From positions 186,001 to 250,000 of the forward strand of contig JABANP010000019.1 of the NCBI GenBank assembly GCA_013115135.1: a stretch of 64,000 nucleotides of DNA, read 5' to 3'. Below the pieces are notes generated by a model. The model worked only from the letters and a program-made list of their open reading frames with translations, ran no database searches and was not told the origin of the DNA. This document shows, in pieces, positions 37,409 to 46,356 of this stretch (its first letter is position 1; each line of letters starts with the position of its first letter). The DNA comes from Perkinsus olseni. Lineage: Eukaryota; Perkinsozoa; Perkinsida; Perkinsidae. A program made the position numbers and the translations under genes.

Positions 37409-40288
37409 ATGGACACCCCAGACCGAGATGTAGCCGAGGTGTGGTTGCCTGAGTTGTGCTGGAGCGCTCGCACAGGCCGCTTCGAGGGCGAGATGGGAGT
37501 AGGTCGTGCTACAGTGGTCGCTATCGGCGTATCTGGTGATGCTGAAGGTTGCTGTGTCGAAGGGTGGATGGATAGTCGAAGTGTATGACAGTACTCCGGC
37601 CATCCCTAAGGGCCTATCATAGGAGGGAGTTCAAGAGAGTGGCCCTGCTGCCAGGCTTTGTTAACTGTCATAGTCATGCCTTTCAAAGGGGCTTGAGGGG
37701 CAAGGGAGAATCCGACTACACCAGAGGTCAGCCTGGTCTCACGTGTGTGTTTCCTACCTGCATCGAATTTGTAGTACGACTTAGCTCCTTGTCGGACGGA
37801 ACTGCACAGTCCGGGCTTATTGCTGCGAAGCATACACCCTCAGGCGTACCTCAGTATTCTGCCGCCGCTGAACCGAGGGCGCCTACTGCTAGTCTTGATT
37901 GTAGGTAGCGATGGCAGGGCCGCCAATTTCTGGTCGTGGCGCGAGGAGATGTACCGGCTGGTGGGGAGCGTGGCGAAAGACGAGTCGAGTATGAAGGATG
38001 CCTGCCTGTAGCTCCCGGAGTCGTTCTTGTGAACTCGAGAAGCACAGCCTCTCAGGCGCTGCTTCGGCGAGATGATAGACGCCGGCATCACCAGCGTGGG
38101 AGAATTCCACTATCTCCATCACGTTGATGCGGCCACCGCCAAGGACTTCCTCCTGGATCGTGCTGTATTAGAGGCTGCCAACGAGGCCGGCATACGCATG
38201 AGGCTTATTCAGACGTGAGGACGGCCGGACTCTTACGGGGGAGCTGCATGGGAGGGAGTGCGTTGAGCCAGAAAACTCTCGGCACTAGTTCAACTTCACC
38301 TGACCGAGGAAGAGCTACTCCGTCCTGATAGTCGCAGCCTATAATCTGGTCCGAGGTATAGATGGGCAGAATTACGTTACGGACTGTTACGGCTGACTTT
38401 TACGGTTACGCTTCAAGGCCCGTAACGTAAAATTACGGCGCCTTAACGGCTCTTGCGGAGATGTAATGGACAAAACGAGGAATTACCATTCAAGTCATTT
38501 AAGTCTGTTTCATGTGAATGCGCATGCGTAGACGAGGCCGGCTCGGCAGTTCCGGGTCAGTCTGAGAGTAGGACGGATGGAATTTCAAAGGGAGGCGAGT
38601 GGTCAATGCGGTGCCAAATGTTAGTCTCCCATCGGTTCGGTTGAATCCGAACCACCAATAATGAGTTTAACAACTATTCGAGCCATGGTGAAATGCCTTA
38701 CAGCGAATGTCTCCGCCACAATTCCAAAAAGCAGTTCAGCACCAACCGTGAAGTCGTAAGCCCCTTCCGTAACCGTAAACTACTTACGTGACGCGCACCG
38801 TAACGTAAACCGTAAAGAAGCCGTAACGGTGCCCATGTATAGTCCGAGGACCTTTGGGCCGTCAGCACTTCGCTTATCAAGTGGAAACGTGCGAGAGCAT
38901 TCCCCCGTTGGAGTTCATCGTTGCTACGGCGTGTTCCATGTTGGCCCTCCACTAGTGAAGACATACGCATTCGTGGCCGATTGTTCTGTCACGCTGATAA
39001 CTGAGGTTCAGCGGAATGGCTCGCCGTCAGATATTACCATTCGGCGAGTGTCGATGGAAAGCCCTTGGAAGGCAGCCAGAGGCACTTCGAGTCCGGTGAT
39101 GTGGATGTATGCTCGTCTGCTACTCTCCAAGCCCTCACGCTCCCGTCTTAGTTGAATGTTTTCAAGAAGCAGTTCGAACGTCTAGAGGCCTTCGTGTCGG
39201 ATAAGCCTCTGTTGAGCTTGGCTGTGGCGGCCCACTCGATTCGAGGCTGTAACGTGGACACTGCCAAGAGGTTGCTGGACTTTGCTCGAGAGAAGAAGGT
39301 TCCTTTTCACATGCACGTGGAGGAACAAGTGAAAGAGATCGAAGCCGCTAAGGAGGTGTAGGCGGGTGCGCGGTGCTCTCGTAGCAGCGACCTTATTCCG
39401 CTACTACGTGGTCTCCTGGGAGTGAATCTGGGGCTTCGGCTCGATCCTGTTCTTTCGAGCATCCACACGGTGATGGCAGGTACTCAGGACGATCGGTGTC
39501 TCGTGCTCTCCTGGACAGTGGTATCTACGGCCCTGATGTAACACTGGTCCACTGTACGCATACATCGGTAGAGGACATGCACGAGCATACCGCGAAGGGG
39601 ACCAACATCTGCATCTGCCCGGCCACAGAGGGCTGCCTCGCCGACGGCTTTCCAGACCTCTCCCGGCTGAGGCCTGAGGATGGACAGGTACCTGAGTCGT
39701 CTAGCTGCTTTTCAGCGAGTACTGGGCTCAGGTGTGTATCGGATCGGACTGCAACTCCCGTATCGATACTCTAGAGGAGCTGCGTTGGTTGGAATATGCC
39801 CACAGGCTTCGGACACAACGTCGTGGTGTGCTCATAACTGACACCCTGCCTGCGAAGGGGAACCCAGGAAGAATCTAGGCTCGCGGTAATAAAGGTGGTG
39901 CTGATTGTCGTGGAGTTCTGCTGCGCATCACAGCGTGAAGCTCTGGTTGCCATTGATGTTGTTATTCGACTGGCGGCGTCTTCGCCTGGATGGTCTCCCT
40001 GCCTTCAGACGCTCCTTCCTGGGAGTAGCTACTGAGGGAGGAGCCCGCTCTCTCGGTCTGGCCAACGTTGGTCGGATCGCTGCCGGCTGTTTGGCCGACG
40101 TCTCCCTCATCAATCTCGATCATCCGGCCCTCGCTAGCCTCGGAGGGGACATCCGTGATGTCCTAGCTCCAGCACTGGTGTTTGGGCTCAGCGCCAACGA
40201 GGCGGTCTGTGCAAGCGCAGTTGGAGGGAGGTGCGCGGCAGGCGTGACCCATCCGCGTTGCAGCGTGTTTCGATCAGGTGGAGGATAA
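37409..40288 (+). CDS. hutF: formimidoylglutamate deiminase (HutF-type amidohydrolase)
   Basis: Multi-exon metal-dependent amidohydrolase. The start at 37409 gives MDTPDRDVAEVWLPELCWSA. The metal site HxH is in LLPGFVNCHSHAFQRGLRGK. Further blocks are FWSWREEMYRLVGSV, EFHYLHHVDAATAKDFLLDR, NVFKKQFERLEAFVSDKPLL, VPFHMHVEEQVKEIEAAKEV (metal His), VTLVHCTHTSVEDMHEHTAK (metal His), CICPATEGCLADGFPDLSRL and the HutF signature GSDCNSRIDTLEELRWLEYA (metal Asp), then GGARSLGLANVGRIAAGCLA. HutF removes ammonia from N-formimino-glutamate to give N-formyl-glutamate in histidine breakdown. One intron (38216-39148) is about 930 nt, far longer than the rest, and contains an inserted element. The C-terminal end is uncertain: unspliced the frame stops at 40288, and a short optional intron near 40230-40262 leaves that stop unchanged. 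Confidence 0.8.
38362..38836. mobile_element. 475-bp MITE-like element in the HutF intron
   Basis: The ends are inverted, ATGGGCA (38362-38368) and TGCCCAT (38830-38836). Both inner ends are packed with TTACGG / CCGTAA words in opposite orientation, for example GTTACGGACTGTTACGG on the left and CCGTAACGTAAACCGTAAAG on the right. The element is flanked by a direct repeat, GTATAG, at 38356-38361 and 38837-38842. It encodes no protein. This is the structure of a non-autonomous DNA transposon with a 6-bp target-site duplication. Confidence 0.8.
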
Positions 40289-40362
40289 CCCCATCGGGCC
40301 TAGCGGTGAGCTCTGTGGAGTTTCTTAATCGCCCGCTGAAAGTAGAGCACCATGTGATACTG

Positions 40363-42124
40363 CAGAAGGGCGTCCTGCCCGAGGACCCCTCTGATGCGCT
40401 TGCCTTGGCCCGAGCGTTCATAGACTCTGCTAGCCCTAGCGGCTACGAGAAGAGCATGGGTGAGGTCATCTCGGAACGTTTGGCACAGACCGGCTGGGAG
40501 GTGAGATTCTCGCTTGGGATCGTTATTGACGGAGATGGTTTTCCTGTGGTCAGGTTGAGACATTTGAAGTGGCCCCACAAGCCAACAACCCAGACGGTCC
40601 CATCCGGCAGAATGTGTTCGCCTACCGCCCTGGATGCAGGGACAGCGTTGAAGTCCTGTTCAACACTCATTTGGACACCGTACCCCCGCACTTCGATTCC
40701 TACATAGACAAAGACCCAAGCAATGGCCGTCAGAGGCTGAGGGGGAGGGGAGCGTGTGATACAAAGTCTCTGTCGGCCTCCATGATCATTGCGGGGGATA
40801 ATCTTGTGAAGGTGAGCTGGAGATACATCCGCTGCTTCAGGCTTGTTCTGTTGGTCAGGCCGGGCTCGGTTCCAAAGTGGGGTTCCTGTTCGTCGTCAGT
40901 GAGGAGACTGACCATAGTGGGATGACGGAGGCCAATGGTCAAGTGGGACATCTCCTTCCAAGCTTGAAGTAGGTGTGGTACTGCCTCTGGCTGCTAGCTA
41001 CGTCCTACAACGGAGTCACTCCTGTCATTGACCATCTGCCTGGCGTCTCGTCTGCAATATATCGCATCCCCAGTGCTCAGATACGTCGTGGTCGGAGAGC
41101 CGACTGCCGGGAAGGTGATGGTCAATCAGAAAGGGGTGGTGAAGATCCGCCTCACTGCCAAGGGGGTTGCTGCCCACAGTGGGTACCCTCACTTGGGCCA
41201 GAGTGCCATTCACACCCTCGTTGACGTCCTTCAGCGAGTCGTGACCTACCCTTGGCCGACGGATGCCGTCTTGGGCGGTGAGATGGCCGGGCTTCTTCCG
41301 TGCTGTGAGCCAGTCCTATACCGACTCTGGTAGATACCGATGTGAACATTGGCCGTATTGAAGGAGGGCAGGCTGACAACGCTCTAGCGGAGCGATGCAG
41401 AGCCACGCTGATGTTCCGGGTCACCGAGTCGTGAGTCCAGTCCAGGAAGTTGTCGCATGCGTTGAGGTGCTCTTCCTTCAGATCAGCCCGAATAATCGAA
41501 GTCGTGGAAGATCTTTGCGCCAACGCTATTGGAGCTTCTGTGGAGTCGGAAGTTATTACGAGGAACGAGCCAGTTGACATGAGATACGTCCAAGAGTAGG
41601 AGTCTTCGTCGCTGTTGCTCTTGCATTGTATGCACCGCGGGCCAGGACGCGGGTGACCATCCTTGAAGTTAATCATCCTGCTCAGACTCGTCAAAGGCTA
41701 TCCTTTCGGCGTCGCCGCCTTCAACACCGACATATCATTCTTCGCACTCACGCTAGAGAGACGCGGCGCCAAAGCTGTCCTGTAAGGCTGGTCGCGCCAA
41801 GTATTCTCTCCTCTTATGGGGATGATGCAGCGTATGGATAACGTTATGCTATACGAGCTCCGCAATCTCCACCGTTCTGAATGGCACGTCCAATTCGGTG
41901 CCTGCCGAGGAATGACGAAATCTGCTTAATCTGGCTCATATTCACATCGCTCGTGAATGTTCGGCCTTAAGAATTGCGAGTGTTAAAGCAGTCAACGTTA
42001 CCCTAGGTTCGGCCTGGGTGACATCTGTGATGCTCATTGTGAACGCGAGTATATATACGTCGAAGACTTGCCCAAGTGTGTGGCAGCATACGAGGACATC
42101 GCAAAACAATTCCTCAAGATGTGA
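40363..42124 (+). CDS. M20-family amidohydrolase (acetylornithine deacetylase/ArgE-like)
   Basis: Multi-exon zinc peptidase-fold enzyme. Blocks in order: DPSDALALARAFIDSASPSG; FNTHLDTVPPHF (metal His and Asp); LRGRGACDTKSLSASMIIAG (bridging Asp); FVVSEETDHSGMTEANG (catalytic Glu and metal Glu); YVVVGEPTAGKVMVNQKGVV (metal Glu); KGVAAHSGYPHLGQSAIHTL (lid domain His); NIGRIEGGQADNALAERCRA; PFGVAAFNTDISFFALTLER. An intron (41782-42006, GTAAGG...CCTAG) joins AKAVL to FGLGDICDAHCEREYIYVED (metal His), and the protein ends KCVAAYEDIAKQFLKM-stop at 42124. No ATG lies in frame before the first block; the frame stays open back into the HutF end. Either the two are fused through an unplaced splice, or a short first exon is hidden. 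It probably hydrolyses an N-acyl amino acid. Confidence 0.78.
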
Positions 42125-42281
42125 TACCCTCACCGACCATGTATCGAGAGCGTTCGTTTCATCTCAACGACGGCCTTTGAGTTTGCTTGGGACCCCCATA
42201 ACACTGTCCACGAAAGGCACGGGGCTTTTTGGACACTATTCCATAGCGTATCGCCAGAGGAACAATGGCGGTTGTATACAA

Positions 42282-42354
42282 GCGGCTTTGGCGCAGTAGG
42301 TAGCGCGTAGGTCTCATAATCCTAAGGTCGCGAGTTCGATCCTCGCAGGCCGCA
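42282..42354 (+). tRNA. tRNA-Met (CAT), elongator type
   Basis: A full cloverleaf can be drawn. The acceptor GCGGCTT (42282-42288) pairs with AGGCCGC (42347-42353) with one G-T pair. The D-arm lies in GGCGCAGTAGGTAGCGC. The anticodon loop has CAT inside TCTCATAATC, as in elongator Met tRNA. The T-arm is GCGAG-TTCGATC-CTCGC. The discriminator is A at 42354. A-box (TGGCGCAGTAGG) and B-box (AGTTCGATCC) promoters are internal. Length is 73 nt and there is no intron. Confidence 0.95.
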
Positions 42355-42419
42355 CTTATACACTATTACATCCGTCAGCCGAACTGAGCTCAAGTCACAA
42401 GAAGGAACTGTGTCGGTAT

Positions 42420-43206
42420 ATGTTGCATGAGCGGGTGTTCAGTATGGCCCGTAGACAGAGGGAAGAGCAAAGAAGCGTGTTTCTGCCCAACGGCGACAGA
42501 GAGTGGACAGAAGTTCCGTTACAGAACTGCAAGGTTCGCCCATACGATGCGAACATGGCCGAGAACCGCCACGCCTGGAGTAGCCCAGGAAGAGGAGGAC
42601 TTCGGGCCAGCCGCAGAGATATAGAAGACGCAAGTAGCACGACGAAGTGGCCCCGGCCTCCAAGCTAACGAGCTCTTAAACTCCAAGTGGGAATGACGTG
42701 GTCACCTCACTATAATATCAACACAAAGCTAAAGATCGTGTTGAAAAAGTATACCGAGATACACAAGCTTCATGGTATATAAGCTGCATGATACTGACAC
42801 GATTAGTGAATCTAATGGGAAGATATATCCGAATCCTTCCAGGCAGCTGTCCAAAGTCTGCTCAAAATAATATACTTTTGCTTCAACGATTCCGACAACT
42901 CCTGCCAACCGCCGTTGAACTCACTCTCATACAAAACATCGGGTTTAGGCGCCGAGCCGACGAAGCGATACGAGTTCCTTGCAGAACAAAGCATCTGGTC
43001 AGATGTGGACGAGGCTCTAGCGAAGGGCGAGTCTTCAATGCCTTGGCGAACAGACGGATGCGAGATGACCAATCCGGGTGACTGCCATTCTGACGGAATA
43101 CGCCGGAAAAGAAACAATGACCGTGGATGACGCAGACGAAGTTCGACGAGACTACGAGGATCCAGCGGACAAAATGGTATACGAATGGCGAAGAATATCA
43201 ACTTAG
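42420..43206 (+). CDS. hypothetical gene convergent with the F-box gene
   Basis: An ATG at 42420 opens a basic frame (MARRQREEQRSVFLPNGDRE, CKVRPYDANMAENRHAW). Further on, a frame open from about 42822 reads ISESFQAAVQSLLKIIYFCF, GLGAEPTKRYEFLAEQSIWS and DVDEALAKGESSMPWRTDGC. After what seems one extra base near 43092 it reads TEYAGKETMTVDDADEVRRD and YEDPADKMVYEWRRIST, stopping at 43206. The two parts may be one gene. The opposite strand is also open here, so strand choice rests on protein-like composition only. Confidence 0.4.
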
Positions 43207-44336
43207 GCATATAGCTGGGGAGCATCCATAATCCCTCGACCCTCTCCTTGGACAGAGCATCCACTCCAGTGATCTTCACACCACTAAGATCGAATCGGGT
43301 GATCTTCTCGAGGTTGCTCTTCCGCAGAAAACGAATGATGGGCTTCACATCCATAGTCAAAGCACGGCTTCTCAGAAGTGATGGTGAGGGACTCCAGCGA
43401 AGGGGGAAAGATCAGTTGATCTGGCAATGAGCTCCTCTCAGCCAACCACAGAGAACGGAGGTCTGGAGCCGAGCGCACCAGGTCAGCCGCGGCCTCCTTA
43501 GAGTTAGGACCACAGCAAACGTTCACCAGAGTCAGGCTGCACAATTTCGCTGTCGAGGCCTCAGTCAGCTGGTCCATGACGCGGGAGACATTGACGTCGC
43601 TCACCTGGGAGTTGTAGCACTCAAGTGTTAAATGCTTCAGCTCGGGCAGGAACTTGTGCTTATGTAATAGGGCAAACAGGGCCTGGCGATGACCATCCGC
43701 GTCCACAGCGACTCTCAATACCTTCACCGCCTTCACATCGAGACGACCAATGACTCGTAGGAACGGCTGCCGTACAGTGCCGGAGAGATCCAAAACTGGC
43801 ATACGGATTGAACCACACACAGGGTAGAATATCTCGCGGAAAAGTCGGCAGGTCGCAGCCAGGTGGCAGATGCTACGCATATCCAGGAACTCGGCCGGAC
43901 CCAAGAGCTGCAGAGAAGTGCCGATGACCAGGCGAGGAGCCCGCATGACTCGCTTTGGAGTGGGCATAGTCTCCGCAAGGGTGCTGCTGTCAGAACCTCT
44001 ATCGCGCTTCCTGCCGTGGAAGGGCGACTCATCGTCACTCGAGCTGTCATCGCCAATGTTGCCGAGGGAGATATCAGTCTCTAGGGTCTCCAAGGTCATC
44101 GGTTGCTTCTCTCTCCTCGTCGCTCGCTTAGCGGTCTGCACCTTTGGTTTGGCCTTGCCCGCAGCCTTCGCCTTGGCTTTAGCCTTCGGCTTCCCCTTGG
44201 CCTTGGCCTTGGGTTTTGGCTTTGAGGTGGGCGGATTGAGCGTGATCAGATCGGCAGCGTCAACGTCTTGGATGATGTTCCGAGGGAGGCGCGGCGTCTT
44301 GATATAGTCGCCGGGGTTGAGGCGGCGACTGCGCAT
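43203..44336 (-). CDS. F-box protein with leucine-rich repeats and Lys/Ala/Pro-rich N-terminus
   Basis: The start ATG at 44336 gives MRSRRLNPGDYIKTPRLPRN. The N-terminus contains a histone-H1-like KPKAKAKGKPKAKAKAKAAG run. The F-box reads LQLLGPAEFLDMRSICHLAA-TCRLFREI (about residues 150-180). LRR-type strands follow: MPVLDLSGTVRQPFLRVIG, ALLHKHKFLPELKHLTLECY, AKLCSLTLVNVCCG and SAPDLRSLWLAERSSLPDQL. One extra T near 43376 breaks the frame between PPSLESLTIT and LRSRALTMDVKPIIRFLRKS; without it the LRR pattern runs on to FDLSGVKITGVDALSKERVE. F-box proteins select substrates for SCF ubiquitin ligases. The stop is uncertain: the minus frame stays open to 42812, but a TAA at 43203 is more likely, because a plus-strand gene ends there. 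Confidence 0.65.
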
Positions 44337-44420
44337 TTTGATCGGATAACTGAAACTCTGAAAAATCCCCTGCAACGACGACGACCCCAACACAGCGACA
44401 ACATTAGAACGAAGTGATGC

Positions 44421-45699
44421 TCAGAGTTCCTCGGAGGAAGCGTTTCCGATCCAAGATATGGCCAGGGCGTCCGGATACGGCGATGACACTTTCTGGACAA
44501 CCGTGTTGAACTTTATCGGACCACTGGGCGAGGAAGTGGCACCCCCGGCCTGAGCAAGGGAGAGTGGTTCAATGCCTCGCCTCGGCTGTTGGTTACCTGA
44601 ACTAGATCGAGATAGTCCTTCATCATGGCTGCCTTGGTGCCCGCGTTGTCCACGATCACCGCCGTCCCTGGTCCAGCGAATCCAAGCTCCACCATCTTCA
44701 TGAGATCCTACAGGTCGGACGATACAACTAGATTGCAGGATCGCCACTACGACCCTACACGCTCACCTGTTTGAAGCGTCCAGGTTGATGGTCCATAAAC
44801 ACTATATCGGCCCTGTCCATACCCGACCCCTGCAATGACTCCACCAGATCCGCCATGTCCTCCGGCATCAACATCGCCTTATACCGGATCGTGTGCTTGG
44901 TCTTCCCGGTAGACGGGTCCCGAATGGCGTAGGAGACAAGCTGAGGAAAGGCAAGGCGAATCGATGGGCTGATAGCATCGATCAGCTCACCTGCTTGCCG
45001 AGCTGAAGCCAGTGTGGATTCTCCTCCACCGAGACAATCTTCACCTTCCTCTTCCCCACTCCCTTCAAGAACCTCAACGTCCCATCACCACTGTGGGATC
45101 CGAGCTCTAGAATTTGCAGTTGGTCCCTCCCTGTAGGTATCTTCGTCGTGGCGACCGTGAAGGACAAGATCTCTCCTGAGATGATCGGAGAACTAACCCA
45201 GACACTTCGAACCGAAGTGTCTAGGTTCGATCATTCTGCTGCGTGGTTGGACACGGATTTAGGGCCGACCACCGGGCCCGCGTACACAAGATGGAACTGA
45301 TTGGTGAGCCCTCGGTGGCTACTCGTAGATCAGAGGGACGTAATCGAGCAGCACATGCGCGGAAGGCGGATCACTCACCCTTCTCATCGCCCAGGGTCAG
45401 GCCTCCTCCGTACTTAGCGGAAAAACCCTCGGCCTTGAAAATGCAATCCTTCACTGATCCGCCCTCTGCTGTCTTCACAACGTGGTCCACCAATCCTGAG
45501 ACCAAGAAAACCTTCGCTGTGCGCAATAGACGTATCTTTTCTCACTGTCGTCAAGGCCGCCAGAGTCCGCACGATGATCATCAGGGTTGGGGTGATAGAC
45601 ATTGCCGGGCTTGAGATCGCCAACTACTGTCTTCCCTGACCTTGGTGCAGCACCCTTGACGAGCGGTGTAAGTGCCACAAGAAACGAGAGATATTTCAT
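44421..45699 (-). CDS. secreted or luminal COMT-like O-methyltransferase
   Basis: Six exons (45546-45699, 45379-45495, 44991-45175, 44767-44940, 44597-44707, 44421-44549) give 289 residues with all splices in frame. The start gives MKYLSFLVALTPLVKGAAPR, a signal peptide. The catechol-O-methyltransferase fold is clear: KDCIFKAEGFSAKYGGGLTL-GDEKGE, then the SAM-binding motif I ILELGSHSGDGTLRFLKGVG, KIVSVEENPHWLQLGKQ (acidic ribose ligand), RADIVFMDHQPGRFK and PGTAVIVDNAGTKAAMM (metal-binding Asp-Asn). In COMT the VFLDHW and ADN residues hold magnesium and the catechol. Here Trp is replaced by Gln (MDHQ). The enzyme therefore probably methylates a hydroxyl group in the secretory pathway or outside the cell; substrate unknown. 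It ends 85 nt upstream of the F-box gene start, same strand. Confidence 0.8.
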
Positions 45700-45718
45700 G
45701 AAAAAAACTGCGATTGTT

Positions 45719-46172
45719 CATGGCCCGGCGGAGCGAAGCACAACCAGAACCTGCCAAATACACTGATTCCACCACTGGCCAAGGGCCTTCTGCTACCCTA
45801 TAGCGAGAGTGACGAATCCGAGGCTGAGGAGACCGAGACGATCATTCTAAGTCGAGCGGGTAGCAAGGCAACGTCACACTTTGGGGACCATGGGTGCCAG
45901 CGCTTGAAGCACCCACGGACGCACCCCTGTGGCTCTTCGGTGGCCGAGTACCGTCTACGGCGTCGAGAGTATATCAAATGGAACAGCGCTTCACTGATGT
46001 ATCAGTCCGGTGAGTAGTCTGAAGGGATGATCGAAACCGGAGATGACCAGCAACGTCAGTGAGCTGGTCGGTAGTCAAACGTTGTGAGATTGGCATTAAC
46101 CGCGCGACAATCAGCGTGGCGATTGATGCTCAGATCCACTGGGTCTGCATCACATGGAAAAAGCGTAATTGA
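45719..46172 (+). CDS. hypothetical short protein, two exons
   Basis: An ATG at 45719 gives MARRSEAQPEPAKYTDSTTG. The long open frame one base away reads LPYSESDESEAEETETIILS, RAGSKATSHFGDHGCQRLKH and VAEYRLRRREYIKWNSASLM. A GTGAGT...CAG intron (about 46011-46059) then joins SWSVVKRCEIGINRATISVA and HWVCITWKKRN, stopping at 46170-46172. One base seems to be missing near 45798. The gene is divergent from the methyltransferase and convergent with the PNGase gene. No family was recognised. Confidence 0.45.
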
Positions 46173-46356
46173 CACGGGACTCGAGACAAACAGCGGGAGT
46201 CTCAAAGAAACCACACTGAGTCAAGACGATGGTGATGACATCTGGCCGACTACTTCTGTGTTAGCCTTCGCTTTGTCTCTAGCAGTGCCTTCGCCGCCGC
46301 AGCGTTCTGGTCCATACCTGACATGCGCCCCTTCTAACCTGGCGGCTCGGAGTTTT

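Noticed and set aside
41782..42006. A frame ending SILSSYGDDAAYG, which resembles an M20 C-terminus
   Set aside because: It lies inside a well supported GTAAGG...CCTAG intron. The spliced product FGLGDICDAHCEREYI is the true conserved end, so the likeness is chance.
42812..43200. Minus-strand extension of the F-box protein to 42812
   Set aside because: The text loses the LRR pattern after VEGLW and mirrors a more protein-like plus-strand frame.
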